Counted from the first letter of the stretch, positions 15,431-24,807 are shown. The stretch is 64,000 nucleotides of DNA from Candidatus Schekmanbacteria bacterium (GCA_016188575.1 JACPHN010000012.1:9452-73451); one strand, 5' to 3'. Notes: generated by a model from the letters alone, not told the origin. Numbers and translations: made by a program.

Positions 15431-17031
15431 GGACCTCGACGCTCCTTTCGCACGGGTTCCCGTTGGAGCCAGGCATTTTCGAGCAGCGGCACCTGTTCCA
15501 CCGGGTCGAGCGCAACACCGATAAGCTCTTTGGCCATTGCATAGGCTGTGACAGGATGGTACAGCGGGACCAACAGTGCCTCGTCTTGGAGCTGCACGTC
15601 CAGGCGCAGGATCGCCAACGCGGCCCCAGCCTGGTCTGTCGCGTGCGGCCAGTCTGCCCACGCAGGCGGGCGCCCAGCGGCCGCACCCCGACTCCTGTAA
15701 TCGCCTGCCATCTTCAATGCCAACAGCGCTAGCTCGGGCTCCAGGGTAGGAGGAACCCACTCTTCGATTGCCAGTCCTGGAGGCGGCGACTGCTCGTCAG
15801 CGCCGCCCCGCGCCCGCCCCAGGCTGGGTATTCCGGCCTGCAAGAGGTTCACCGCGACGCGATCCACAACCGACTGTGGGACGGAAAAATCGGGCGAAAA
15901 GAAGATCGACAACGGAGGCATGCGGGCGGCAGTGCGCGGAAGTGGGGTTTTCTCGCCGGGGTTGGCGGAGTCGTGCGGCGGCTCCGGAAGGGGCAGGATG
16001 GACGGCGGCAGCAGCGTCGATGCCACCACGCCCTGCCCCCCGAGCAGCACATCTACCAAGGACCTACGGTCCAGGATTCCCCGTAGCTCCACGGCGCGGC
16101 CTGCGTCGATCGGCGCCCCGGAGCCCGGTCGCAATGCCAGGACAACGGTTGTTGCGGCCGTGCTCGTTAGCACCCCCAGCCGGGCCGCGGCGCTCTCCGC
16201 TGCAAGCTGCACGGGATCTGCGCGGGCAACATCCAGATCGCCGAGACCGACCCGAAGTACGTGGTCTCGCGCCGCCGTGATCACATATTCGACGCCATCC
16301 AAATACGGTCGCCCGCGCGCGTGGCGCACGAAGGGTATGAGCGTGGTGCCGTCAGCGCCGAGCACAAACGGCCCGGAGGTCGCGATGACCGGTGCAGGCC
16401 CACTGTCACGTCCGCCGCGCCGAACAATCGCCATCCAGGGCAGCGCCAGTCGCCAGATGAACGACGGATCGTCGCGGTCGAGCGTCACGGAAATCCCCGG
16501 AGCGCTCGTTACCGCGATGCCGGCCAGATGGGGCGAAGACCCAGAAGCGAATTCTGCGAAACCGGCGACCGGATCGAGCGTCCACGCGTAACTCGGGTGG
16601 CGCGCCACCGCTTCAAGGCTGGCGCGCACGTCATCCGGCAAAAGCGGCGACCCATCGGAGAAGCGAAGGCGCGCATCGAGCACCAAGTCAATGCGGCGAC
16701 CTGACACTTTCACATCCGATGCCAGATCCGGTTCAACTCGCCCATCTCGAATGCGCACGAGATGCCCGTGGATTTGCCGAGCAACCACGCGCTCGTCGGC
16801 GGCGAATGGCCAGCCCAGCGGCTCCAGCACCGCCTGGCTCGGTCGCTCGCTGACCGCGACCCTGATAATGCCTCCATAGGCGGCACCCACACGAGCGGTT
16901 GCCTCCTGGGCGAATTCGCCCAGGAGCAACGCCCCGCCCAGCAGCACCCGCAGCGCGACTCCGCTTGGTTTGGCGACGCCCCTCAGGCGCACGCGGTACC
17001 GTTCCGGCATGGCAGTGCGCCCGTTCGACAT
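15427..17031 (-). CDS. ABC-type solute-binding protein, family 5 (peptide/nickel type)
   Basis: The 534-residue protein has an N-terminal hydrophobic signal (VALRVLLGGALLLGEFAQEA). The SBP_bac_5 pattern follows: ADERVVARQIHGHLVRIRDG, then DLASDVKVSGRRIDLVLDA, then LRFSDGSPLLPDDVRASLEAV, with the closing region near YHPVTAYAMAKEL. Family members deliver peptides or similar ligands to ABC importers in the periplasm. No permease or ATPase gene is nearby. It overlaps the histidine kinase by four bases, so the more likely role is ligand presentation to that sensor (inference). It starts nine bases after the S41 protease stop. The exact ATG is uncertain; one 21 bases later is also possible. Confidence 0.82.
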   Translation of the reverse strand: MSNGRTAMPERYRVRLRGVAKPSGVALRVLLGGALLLGEFAQEATARVGAAYGGIIRVAVSERPSQAVLEPLGWPFAADERVVARQIHGHLVRIRDGRVEPDLASDVKVSGRRIDLVLDARLRFSDGSPLLPDDVRASLEAVARHPSYAWTLDPVAGFAEFASGSSPHLAGIAVTSAPGISVTLDRDDPSFIWRLALPWMAIVRRGGRDSGPAPVIATSGPFVLGADGTTLIPFVRHARGRPYLDGVEYVITAARDHVLRVGLGDLDVARADPVQLAAESAAARLGVLTSTAATTVVLALRPGSGAPIDAGRAVELRGILDRRSLVDVLLGGQGVVASTLLPPSILPLPEPPHDSANPGEKTPLPRTAARMPPLSIFFSPDFSVPQSVVDRVAVNLLQAGIPSLGRARGGADEQSPPPGLAIEEWVPPTLEPELALLALKMAGDYRSRGAAAGRPPAWADWPHATDQAGAALAILRLDVQLQDEALLVPLYHPVTAYAMAKELIGVALDPVEQVPLLENAWLQREPVRKERRGP

Positions 17032-17039
17032 GTCGATCG

Positions 17040-18605
17040 TCAGGATTTCGCCTTGGCGCGAATCGTGCCCTTGCTCAATTCGAGCAGGGCTTGCGCCTCG
17101 GGAAAAGCTGCCAAGGCCCGTACTACCTGGTTCTGCGACTCGACCTGCACTTTGAAGCCGGCCTCGGGACCCCAGAGAACCGTCGCGATCTCGCGCTTCA
17201 GCGCGCGGCGAATCCCGTCCTTGTCCTTTTCCGACAGCACCGCGGGTAGCGCGCTACCCGCCGACCTCATGTGCTCGGCAAACCCCTGGAATATCTGCTC
17301 GGTGACCGCGAAATCCTCCTTCAGCTTCGAGCGATCTTCCGCGGACGTCCACTGCACCGCGAACTTGAAGAACACCTGATCAGCCTCGAGTTTCTCGGTC
17401 ACAGGAGTGAGCGTGCTTTCGAATTCGACCTCGATGTCCGGGTGAATGCCCCCACCGCCCTTGACTTGGCGGCCGGCGTTTGAATAGAAAATCTCCTCCG
17501 CCGGTGTCGCCTCGCCCGCGGCCGCCTGCCGATAGCGCGCGTGGTACGGCCTCTGGATCGACCTCCCGGAGGGCGTGTAATATTGTGCCGTTGTCACCTG
17601 GAGCGCTCCTTCGCGAACCGGGTAGAGACGCTGCACGAGTCCCTTGCCAAAGGTGTCGGTGCCAACGACGAGGCCGCGATCCCAGTCCTGGACTGCGCCA
17701 GCCACGATTTCCGACGCCGAGGCGGTGCCGCCATTGGTCAAAATCACCAGCGGGACATCGGTGCGCAAGCGGGACTCTGATGCTTTGGACGCCTTGAACT
17801 CCAAGTCGCTTCCCGGGATCCTGCCCCGGGTGTACACGATGAGTCGCCCTTCGGGAAGTAGCAGATCCGAGACCTCTACTGCGGCGTTGAGCAAGCCCCC
17901 GGGATTGCCGCGAAAGTCCAGCAGCAGATGCTTCATGCCCTTCTTGGCCAGCGCCTCCACTGCTTCGCGGAGCTCTTTTGCCGTGGTCGAGGAAAAATTC
18001 GTGACGCGCACGTAGCCAGTGCCGCTGCGGATCATGAACGCATACGGGACGCTCTTCAGGGGAATGGTGTCGCGCACCAGCGTGATGTCTTTGGCTTCAG
18101 CCCAGCCGATCCGCAGGATGGAGATGGTAACAGAAGTGCCTTCTTGGCCGCGAAGCTTGTTGATGACGTCCGACGAGCTCATCCCGTCGGTCGGAGCACC
18201 GTTGATCTTGACGATGCGATCCCCCGAGCGAATCCCGGCGGCATGCGCAGGCGTCCCTTCGATCGGCGAGATGACGGTGGGATAGCCGTCGCGAATGTCG
18301 AAGGAGACGCCGATTCCGCCGAAGGCGCCGGTCTGCTCCGCGGTCATACGTGAATAGGTGTCGGCATCGAGGTAGTGCGTGTGAGGGTCGAGCATCCGCA
18401 GCATCCCGTAGATCGACCCCTCGACGAGGTCCTTTCGAGACTTGTCGTGAAACGCTTGCCGCTCGACGATGGCGAAGACTTCGGAAAACGCTCTCACGTT
18501 CGGTGACGCGGCCTGAGATCCATAGACCCGATGAGCCAGGCTCGTCACGAACAGCGAGGCAAGACCGAGAGCGAGAAGGGTTACGGCGATTGCTGATTTT
18601 CTCAT
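17040..18605 (-). CDS. C-terminal processing protease, S41 family (CtpA-like)
   Basis: The 521-residue product has an N-terminal membrane or signal segment (IAVTLLALGLASLFVTSLA, about 5-23). A PDZ domain (about 95-180: TGAFGGIGVSFDIRDGYPTV, AGIRSGDRIVKINGAPTDGM) precedes the S41 catalytic core. The core has LLLDFRGNPGG, the nucleophile Ser in GGTASASEIVAG and the general-base Lys in TFGKGLVQ. These proteases trim C-termini of periplasmic proteins. The start is the ATG directly before the hydrophobic segment; the longer frame upstream overlaps the TPR gene and lacks a ribosome-binding site. It lies in the Tad-associated minus-strand cluster and may process or regulate envelope components. Confidence 0.9.
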   Translation of the reverse strand: MRKSAIAVTLLALGLASLFVTSLAHRVYGSQAASPNVRAFSEVFAIVERQAFHDKSRKDLVEGSIYGMLRMLDPHTHYLDADTYSRMTAEQTGAFGGIGVSFDIRDGYPTVISPIEGTPAHAAGIRSGDRIVKINGAPTDGMSSSDVINKLRGQEGTSVTISILRIGWAEAKDITLVRDTIPLKSVPYAFMIRSGTGYVRVTNFSSTTAKELREAVEALAKKGMKHLLLDFRGNPGGLLNAAVEVSDLLLPEGRLIVYTRGRIPGSDLEFKASKASESRLRTDVPLVILTNGGTASASEIVAGAVQDWDRGLVVGTDTFGKGLVQRLYPVREGALQVTTAQYYTPSGRSIQRPYHARYRQAAAGEATPAEEIFYSNAGRQVKGGGGIHPDIEVEFESTLTPVTEKLEADQVFFKFAVQWTSAEDRSKLKEDFAVTEQIFQGFAEHMRSAGSALPAVLSEKDKDGIRRALKREIATVLWGPEAGFKVQVESQNQVVRALAAFPEAQALLELSKGTIRAKAKS

Positions 18606-18736
18606 GGGATGCGGCCGATCTGGGTTGCGAGCCGGCGAACCGCGGCGGCTCGCGCGATGCCTGTCATCTTCAACAATACCACGCCTGCGTGCCGCTGACA
18701 AGCATGACCCGTGCATGTCGTCGGCCATCGCCGGCT

Positions 18737-19384
18737 TCACTGCGGGGATACCTTTGGAGCCGCAGACAGGCGCATCGGCGGAGCATCAGGAGGGCGCAGC
18801 TCTTCCCGCTTTTGCTGCTCCTCCCGCTGGTCCACCAAGCGCTGTTCAATAACGGCGATCCACTGTTCGATTTGCGCCTTGTCCGGCGCGTCCGGTTCCA
18901 GCTCGAGGTACCGCGTCAGATAGTACCGAGCGTAGCGGAAGTGATACAGATTGTTCGCATAAATCACGCCAAGGTTTCTGGCGGCCTGGGGGACACCCGA
19001 ATTGTAGAACAGAATGCGCAAATTCTCCTGCACTGCCTGTTGGTGCAGACCTTGCTTCCGGTAGAGCTCGGCGAGGTCGAGGCGTGCCGCGACGTCGCGA
19101 GAGTCGATCTCCAGTGCTCTCTGTAAGTAGCTCACGGCGACGGCCGGCTTGTTGAGGTAGATGTAGGTCAAACCAAGGGCATGGTGAGCCGGCGCCAGGT
19201 CGGGTTCCTGATGAATTGCCAGCTCGAGCTCGTCAACGGCTTTCTGCAGCTCCCCGCGGTCGAAGTAGTCGCGCCCCGTCTGGTAGTGCTGCACGGCCTT
19301 CTTGAGCCGGCGCCCGCAACCCAGCGCCAAGAAGCAACAACAGACGGCAACCGACACACGAATCCAGTACGGGAGCTTTTTCAC
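18737..19384 (-). CDS. TPR lipoprotein
   Basis: The 215-residue product begins with a lipoprotein signal whose lipobox is LALGC (Cys at about 23). At least three TPR units follow: HYQTGRDYFDRGELQKAVDE, then APAHHALGLTYIYLNKPAVA, then VAARLDLAELYRKQGLHQQA. The Pro-rich charged tail (about 185-215) looks disordered. The start is a GTG with GGAAC upstream. By position among Tad genes it resembles TadD, the TPR lipoprotein that supports the outer-membrane secretin in Tad systems, and that role is likely here. It is 25 bp downstream of the DUF192 gene. Confidence 0.82.
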   Translation of the reverse strand: MKKLPYWIRVSVAVCCCFLALGCGRRLKKAVQHYQTGRDYFDRGELQKAVDELELAIHQEPDLAPAHHALGLTYIYLNKPAVAVSYLQRALEIDSRDVAARLDLAELYRKQGLHQQAVQENLRILFYNSGVPQAARNLGVIYANNLYHFRYARYYLTRYLELEPDAPDKAQIEQWIAVIEQRLVDQREEQQKREELRPPDAPPMRLSAAPKVSPQ

Positions 19385-19409
19385 GTTTCGTTCCGTTCGC
19401 GCTTGGATA

Positions 19410-19784
19410 CTATGGCAGCTCTTCCATGGCCAGCTCGTCGCCTACGGCCAGCGCGTGTCGTGCCGCAGCTCCGGCCGGGAGCTCGATTACGCTCCTGGCT
19501 CCTTTTCCACCGCCAACGTGCCATCGGCCCGGGGCCAGGCCCGGGCACACGCGCGTCACTCTGAACGCCGAATCGAGAAACACGGCGTCTATTTCAAAGC
19601 GCATTCTCACGGTGTGTATGCTCGGGCACGGGATAATCCACATGCCATCTCCCTCCGCCAGTGAGGATCTGCCGAGCAGCCCTCGCATCCGCGAGAAAAC
19701 CGTGGCGGCTTTCTCGGCTCGCGGCACAATGATCGCACCGGACGCCGCGTGGCGGATTCGGACCACGGGCAGGCTCTTCCCCAT
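19410..19784 (-). CDS. DUF192 protein
   Basis: A 124-residue DUF192 protein with the family landmarks RMRGLLGRSSLAEGDGMWI, CPSIHTVRMRFEIDAVFLD and the closing GGGKGARSVIELPAGAA. DUF192 genes commonly occur inside Tad pilus loci of deltaproteobacteria-like genomes (general knowledge), but their function is not established. The ATG before GKSLPVVRI has GAGAGGG upstream. With this start there is no signal peptide, though some relatives are exported. It is 31 bp from the FHA-TPR gene. Confidence 0.88.
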   Translation of the reverse strand: MGKSLPVVRIRHAASGAIIVPRAEKAATVFSRMRGLLGRSSLAEGDGMWIIPCPSIHTVRMRFEIDAVFLDSAFRVTRVCPGLAPGRWHVGGGKGARSVIELPAGAAARHALAVGDELAMEELP

Positions 19785-19815
19785 GTTTCCCTCTCTTGCC
19801 TGTCCGCCGCCCCGG

Positions 19816-21348
19816 CTAGCTGCCGCCGCCGCCGAGCTCGGCGAGCTTTGCTTTCGCCTTCCTGTGGTATTCGTCACCGGGGTCCTTGGAGATCTCGAGC
19901 ACTTTCTCCCATTGCCGGCGGGCTTCCGCGAGCTGGTTGAGCGACTGGTAGGTAACACCCAGTCCAAACGCCTCTCTGGCGGCAACCTTGATGCGTTCAA
20001 CCTCCTGCAACAGGGGCCGCGTGCGCTCCTGGATCTCTCGTTCGGCGCTCTTGACCTCGATGAGCACATTTGAGCTGTTCGGAAGACCGAGGCCCGAGAC
20101 CTCCTCGATCTTGGCGCGGGCGACGTCGTAGTGGTTCAGGGCCGTGGCCGGCAAGCCGTCGTTTGCGGCCTTGCCTCCCTTTTCGATCGCCTCGCGAATA
20201 GCGGCCAACAGAGCCGTCGCTGCCGCCTCCATTGAGGTCACGGACTGGCGCTTGGCAAGTGCCTGACGGGCGTTCGCGATGCCGGCGCTGGCCTGCGGGG
20301 ATCCTGGGGATCGCTCGAGCACGCTTTGCCAGGCGGTGATGGCGCCGCTATAGTTTCCGGCGTTGAACAGCGCCTGTGCCTTGGCGCTTAGTGCGGCAGT
20401 CTCCTTGTCCTGAGCAGCTTCCATGTCCTTGAGCTTGGCGGCGATACGCTTCTCGATCTCCACAACGCGACCGCGCCCTTTGCTAGCCTCCGCGTTCTTG
20501 GGATCCAGTTGCAGTGCTTCATCGAAGGCTTTTCGCGCATCCGCGGCGCGGGTACGCGCGTGATCGAGCTCGGAGGCCGTCCTGGCTTGCGCGAACAGCT
20601 TCTCCAGGCCTTCCAGACTTTCGCGCGCCGCCCGCGCAGATACTTCGAGTCGTTTCTGAATTCGGAGCCGCTCGGTCTGTTCGGCGAGAAGCGGTTCGCC
20701 GGCAGCCGGCGTTGCGGGTATCGCCGTAGCCGTGGCAGGCGCGATCTCGGGGGCGGCGACGGCAGCGCTGGCCACTGGTGTCGGTTGCGGATCCCGTTGT
20801 TTTCGTTTTCCCGAGGAACCCAGGACGACAACCATCAGCACCATGGCGATGGCGGCGATCAGGTAGAGTCTGCGCCGGCCACCTGTCGAGGCGGCCGGGC
20901 CCGCGCGCCGTCCCAGGCGAGCAGCGAGGCGATCGCGCCATCCGGTCTTCCTGGCGACAACCTGCACGCGCTGGCTGTCTTCGGCGCCGGGGGCCTTGCG
21001 TTTGCCCGCAATAGCGAACTTCAGGAACACGCGGCCCACCTGGATGGTGTCCTCATCCTTGAGATAGCACTTTCGCGTCAGCTCCCCGTTGACGCGAATG
21101 CCATTGGTGCTTCCCAAATCCTTCAGCAGGTAGGTGCCGCCCTCGTAGGACAGGCGGATGTGATTGCGCGACACCGACGCGTCGGGGACCACGATGTCGC
21201 ACTCTTTGGACCGGCCGATGATGACCTCGTCCTTGTCCAGCTCGAGCTCTTCCTTGTCCCCGCTCGGCAAGAACATGGTAACCCGTGTGCTCGGGCCCAT
21301 GCGCCGCTTTTCGTAGACCTGTGTCCGCTCGAGCTCAGCCTCGTTCAC
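19816..21348 (-). CDS. FHA domain - membrane segment - TPR/coiled-coil protein
   Basis: The 510-residue protein has an N-terminal FHA domain (about 25-115: VIIGRSKECDIVV, SVSRNHIRLSYEGG, KDLGSTNGIRVNG), which binds phosphothreonine peptides. One membrane helix follows (LYLIAAIAMVLMVVVLG, about 163-180). The extracytoplasmic part is helical with coiled coils and TPR-like repeats (FNAGNYSGAITAWQSVLERS; FGLGVTYQSLNQLAEARRQW). It is the most downstream of three FHA genes in a row; together they could link Ser/Thr phosphorylation in the cytoplasm to the pilus machinery. A GTG start with AGGTG upstream was used. Confidence 0.88.
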   Translation of the reverse strand: MNEAELERTQVYEKRRMGPSTRVTMFLPSGDKEELELDKDEVIIGRSKECDIVVPDASVSRNHIRLSYEGGTYLLKDLGSTNGIRVNGELTRKCYLKDEDTIQVGRVFLKFAIAGKRKAPGAEDSQRVQVVARKTGWRDRLAARLGRRAGPAASTGGRRRLYLIAAIAMVLMVVVLGSSGKRKQRDPQPTPVASAAVAAPEIAPATATAIPATPAAGEPLLAEQTERLRIQKRLEVSARAARESLEGLEKLFAQARTASELDHARTRAADARKAFDEALQLDPKNAEASKGRGRVVEIEKRIAAKLKDMEAAQDKETAALSAKAQALFNAGNYSGAITAWQSVLERSPGSPQASAGIANARQALAKRQSVTSMEAAATALLAAIREAIEKGGKAANDGLPATALNHYDVARAKIEEVSGLGLPNSSNVLIEVKSAEREIQERTRPLLQEVERIKVAAREAFGLGVTYQSLNQLAEARRQWEKVLEISKDPGDEYHRKAKAKLAELGGGGS

Positions 21349-21355
21349 TCAGCAC

Positions 21356-22288
21356 CTAACGCGCCTTCAAAAAGGCCTCGGCCTCTGCGATCCTCGCTTC
21401 GGCATCCTTGCGAGTTGGATGATCCGGGCCGGCAAGGAATTGGACGTACTTGAACGAGTTGATGGCCTCCTGGTACCGCAAAGCCTGCATTTCGACGTTG
21501 CCCTGCTGGTAGGATCTCTGAATGGCCTCTTCCAGGGCCTTTTGCGACTGTCCGAGCTTGAGCATCGCCAGCGTCCAGCCAGGTTCCCGGGCAAGCGCTT
21601 TCTCGAAAGATTCAATAGCTGTCTTGTACTCCCGCTGGTCGAACAGGATCACACCGGTGGTATACGCCTTCATGGCTTCCTGGTCGCGGCGCTTGGCCAC
21701 ATTCGGCTCGCCACTCTCCTTGACGAGGTCGTCGCGAATCCTGCCCAAGTCCAGCCCAGGGGTTGCTGTCGGACCCGCATCCGCGCCTTCCTTGGGCTTG
21801 CGCGGCTCCGAAACCGCCACCACCACGACGAGCAGAAACAGCACGGCGCCAATCCCGTAGATGGCGAGACGCATGGGGCTTCGCGCCGCGGCTCCCCCGG
21901 CTGATCGCTTTCGGCGCTGACCTCGCGGCGACGACTTCTGCCCGGCCATTTCGAAGCGAAACTGAGTATCGCCGATCTGAATGGTGTCGCCGGGCACGAG
22001 CGCCACCCGGTCGATGCGCTCGCCTCCCACGAGGACGCCGTTCTTGCTGCGCAGATCCGAGAGCACGAATTCGCCGCCGACAAACGCCACGCGGGCATGC
22101 ACCGAAGATACTTTTTCATCCTCAAGGGCGATGTCGTTTGAGCCGAGCCGACCGATGTAGAGGGTCGGCGCGAGAATCTGGAACTCCAGATTTGCGCACT
22201 TCCCCTTCACGCCGACCAGCGACGCCTTGGGAAGCGCCGCTTCGCGGTCGTGTTCTTCGCCCGTTGGTCCGATGACTACATCTTCCAC
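21356..22288 (-). CDS. FHA domain - membrane segment - TPR protein
   Basis: This 310-residue protein has an FHA domain at about 25-115 (TLYIGRLGSNDIAL, VSSVHARVAFVGGEFVLSDL, RSKNGVLVGGERI). A membrane helix (about 142-160: LAIYGIGAVLFLLVVVVAVS) and a C-terminal TPR-like region (YTTGVILFDQREYKTAIESF; ALEEAIQRSYQQGNVEMQA) follow. It has the same domain order as the neighbouring downstream gene, so the two probably arose by duplication. The FHA Ser and His of SSVHAR are kept. The GTG start has GGAG six bases upstream. It is eight bases from the next gene. Confidence 0.87.
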   Translation of the reverse strand: MEDVVIGPTGEEHDREAALPKASLVGVKGKCANLEFQILAPTLYIGRLGSNDIALEDEKVSSVHARVAFVGGEFVLSDLRSKNGVLVGGERIDRVALVPGDTIQIGDTQFRFEMAGQKSSPRGQRRKRSAGGAAARSPMRLAIYGIGAVLFLLVVVVAVSEPRKPKEGADAGPTATPGLDLGRIRDDLVKESGEPNVAKRRDQEAMKAYTTGVILFDQREYKTAIESFEKALAREPGWTLAMLKLGQSQKALEEAIQRSYQQGNVEMQALRYQEAINSFKYVQFLAGPDHPTRKDAEARIAEAEAFLKAR

Positions 22289-22325
22289 TGTTCTCTCCGG
22301 GGCACCTCAGTTTGCGCCCGTGCTC

Positions 22326-23855
22326 CTAATCGCCTCGGGGTTCGACTCGCGGTATCGCGCGAGTTTCCACCCCGACCTCCAGCGGTTCGATCAGGATCAA
22401 GTGCATTCCGCGTTTGCCGCCACCCGCGGCGATCCCGTGCACCTCTACGGCCACCGATCCGCCGGCCGTGACCTCGCGATGCCGAGCGCCGCGAACGGCT
22501 CCGGCTGACACCTTTTTCAGGCATTCTATCACGACGCTTCGCAATTCGCCTTCGCGAAAAACCTCAAGCAGGTGACGGCCCCGCGGCTCGCGACCGGCGT
22601 TTCCGATCAGGCCTCTCGCGAGCGCATTAGCGAACGCCACGCGGTTGTCGGCCGTGACCAGAAGGACGCCATTGGGCAGGTGCTCCACCAGCCGTTGCAC
22701 CGTCTCCAGCGGCAACGATTCCACTCCGAGCTCCTCGCCTCCGTGCGGTTCAGCCTGCTCGTCTACGCCCTTGTCCGCGCGCTCGAGGAAACGCTGGAGC
22801 GTCTCCGCCAACTGGTTGACTTCCCTGGCCTTGAATCGCGGCAGCGTCTGCCAGCTCCCATTCTTGATGCGAACCTCGAGCTCCTGGGTCAGATGGTCGA
22901 TCGGGCGATACGCCAGCCGCGCCAGCACCAGGCTCACTGCCGCCGCGAATGCGCCGGCAAACAGCGCCAGCACTGCGATCAGAGCAAATGGCGCCTTGCC
23001 CTGCTTGCGGACATCGGCATAGGAAAAATCGATCACTGCGGTCCCAAGGCGCTCGTTGTCGAGGCGGATGGGGTAGGAGAGGCGGTCGGTGACCTCGTTG
23101 ACCGACTGAACGAGAAGCTCCGGCGAGCGCGCCGCCTCCTGAAATGTCGCGTCGGACACCGCCGCGGCCGGCACGAGGATGTGTCCCGTACGGTCCAGAA
23201 CGTAGGCGCGCTCGACGCCCGGGTAGCGCGCAATTGTTTCACAGTCAATCAACCCAATTTTCGTCGCGGCCAGCGCCTCGCGGTTGGTAACCGCGTGGTA
23301 CTGGACGGCAAGCAGCGAGCGCGTCTTCGCTTCCGCCTCCAGGGAATCACGATACGATCCGGAGATCGGGATGCCCACCAGCATGCTCGAAAAAAGCACC
23401 AGCCCCACCACCCAAACCACCAAGCGCGCCCGCACTCCAAGCTCAGGTACCGGGATTTTCCCGCGGAGACCGGCCAGCACGCCCGTCGCGCGCGGCTTGT
23501 CGGCGGCTACCAGAGCCTCGTCGGCGCCCAGCACCGGCGCTCCCACCGGCTCCTGCGGGCGCGCAGCGACATCCTCATCGATGTACTTCAGCAGATAGCT
23601 GCCGATCTCGATTGTGTCTTCATCCTGAAGCTCCCGGATCCGGATCTCAACGTCATTGACGTACGTGCCGTTCAGGCTTCCAAGGTCGGAGAGAATCGCC
23701 TTTTGGTCGACCACCTCGATTTTCGCGTGACGCCGCGAGACGCCTCCTTCCGTAAGCTGGATCTGGTTGGAGCTGAGGCGACCGAGATAGTACTTTCCGT
23801 CCGCGAGCTCAAGCTCCCTTTCCTGGGTGCCGTCAATAATGATCAGTTTTTTCAT
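22326..23855 (-). CDS. FHA domain - transmembrane sensor - HAMP-like - PAS protein
   Basis: The 509-residue protein begins with an FHA domain (about 10-95: YYLGRLSSNQIQL, GGVSRRHAKIEVVDQKAI, LSDLGSLNGTYVNDVEI). Two membrane helices (about 143-163 and 290-312) flank an extracytoplasmic sensor of about 125 residues. A HAMP-like linker (YRPIDHLTQELEVRIKNGSW) and a C-terminal PAS-like domain (VEHLPNGVLLVTADNRVAFANAL, about 400-490) follow. No kinase, cyclase or methyl-accepting domain is present, so output must go through partner binding, perhaps the FHA or PAS domains themselves. It sits directly downstream of tadC (18 bp). Confidence 0.85.
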   Translation of the reverse strand: MKKLIIIDGTQERELELADGKYYLGRLSSNQIQLTEGGVSRRHAKIEVVDQKAILSDLGSLNGTYVNDVEIRIRELQDEDTIEIGSYLLKYIDEDVAARPQEPVGAPVLGADEALVAADKPRATGVLAGLRGKIPVPELGVRARLVVWVVGLVLFSSMLVGIPISGSYRDSLEAEAKTRSLLAVQYHAVTNREALAATKIGLIDCETIARYPGVERAYVLDRTGHILVPAAAVSDATFQEAARSPELLVQSVNEVTDRLSYPIRLDNERLGTAVIDFSYADVRKQGKAPFALIAVLALFAGAFAAAVSLVLARLAYRPIDHLTQELEVRIKNGSWQTLPRFKAREVNQLAETLQRFLERADKGVDEQAEPHGGEELGVESLPLETVQRLVEHLPNGVLLVTADNRVAFANALARGLIGNAGREPRGRHLLEVFREGELRSVVIECLKKVSAGAVRGARHREVTAGGSVAVEVHGIAAGGGKRGMHLILIEPLEVGVETRAIPRVEPRGD

Positions 23856-23873
23856 CTACGGGTGGGGCTCAGC

Positions 23874-24785
23874 CTAGAACGCGGCAGCACTGAGGCCTTC
23901 GCCGCCAAGGATTTCGCCACGGAGCTGAAAGAATGCCAGTCCGAACGAGCCGAACATGACGATGAAGATCGCAGGCAAGATGAAAAGCATGAGCGGGATC
24001 AGCACGAGGATGGAGGCTTGCGCTCCCGCCTTCTCCGCCCGCGAAAATCGCTCGGCACGCATCTTGTCGGCCTGAGCTCTGAGCACCACGCCGATCGATG
24101 CACCCATCTGGTCGGCCTGAATGAGCACCGCGGCGAAGGATGTGATGTCGGAGATGCCGATGCGATGTGCCAGTGCACGCAACGACTCCGCCCGCGTCTT
24201 GCCCATGCGGATTTCCTTCAACATAGTTTGAAACTCGTCTTTGAGCGGCCCTGGTGAGCACTTCTCGACTACGCGCTGCAGGCCGATCTGGAAGTCCAGA
24301 CCGGCTTCGACCGAGAGCGTCAACAGGTCGATGAAGTAGGGGAGCTGGCGGAGAATTTCCTTTCGGCGCTGGGTAACAAGCCCGGACAGCCAGAGGTTGG
24401 GAAACCAAAAGCCGACGACAAAGCACCCGCCGAGAATCGCCGGGTGCAACCGTTTGGTGAACGCGAAGCCGAGGCCCATCACCACGAAGCCAAAAACGAC
24501 CTTGAACGCCAGAAATTCGTCGGGGGTCACCTCGCCGTGCAGTCCTGCGTGGACGAGTTGTTGTCCGACTCTTTTCCGCCACCTCGGCAAGCGCAAGTTC
24601 GTAACCACGGGGACGAAAGCCGAAAGAAAAGGATACAGCAGCTTGAAGAATAGATGCTCGGAACGGATCTGTTTTTTCTCGTATCCGAGAGTTTCTTTGA
24701 CTTTTTGCTCTTCCTCGGACTCAAAGAACTGCCTGAAAAAGAGAGACGCGGCTATGGCAGCCAGGACAAATATGGCGAAGTGCAT
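23874..24785 (-). CDS. tadC: TadC, type II secretion F-family inner-membrane protein
   Basis: The 303-residue polytopic protein belongs to the GspF/T2SF family. Membrane segments are near the N-terminus (FAIFVLAAIAASLFF), the middle (VVFGFVVMGLGFAF and ILGGCFVVGFWFPNLWLSGL) and the C-terminus (ILVLIPLMLFILPAIFIVMFGS). The cytoplasmic T2SF part has LLTLSVEAGLDFQIGLQRVV and RALAHRIGISDITSFAAVLI. It follows TadB, and in Tad systems TadB and TadC form the inner-membrane platform driven by the TadA ATPase. AAGGAG precedes the ATG with good spacing. Confidence 0.9.
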   Translation of the reverse strand: MHFAIFVLAAIAASLFFRQFFESEEEQKVKETLGYEKKQIRSEHLFFKLLYPFLSAFVPVVTNLRLPRWRKRVGQQLVHAGLHGEVTPDEFLAFKVVFGFVVMGLGFAFTKRLHPAILGGCFVVGFWFPNLWLSGLVTQRRKEILRQLPYFIDLLTLSVEAGLDFQIGLQRVVEKCSPGPLKDEFQTMLKEIRMGKTRAESLRALAHRIGISDITSFAAVLIQADQMGASIGVVLRAQADKMRAERFSRAEKAGAQASILVLIPLMLFILPAIFIVMFGSFGLAFFQLRGEILGGEGLSAAAF

Positions 24786-24807
24786 GAGGTAACTCCTTCT
24801 CGTCCGG

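Noticed and set aside
15431-15760. Longer N-terminus for the histidine kinase
   Set aside because: It lies wholly within the solute-binding protein gene in another frame and has low-complexity Arg/Gly/Ala sequence; the GTGA overlap start is better.
22572-24257. 561-codon plus-strand frame
   Set aside because: Antisense to the FHA-PAS and tadC genes, with composition of a shadow frame and no domain; the same holds for long frames at 2688-3905, 44296-45450, 46215-48119, 48234-50006 and 60762-61925.
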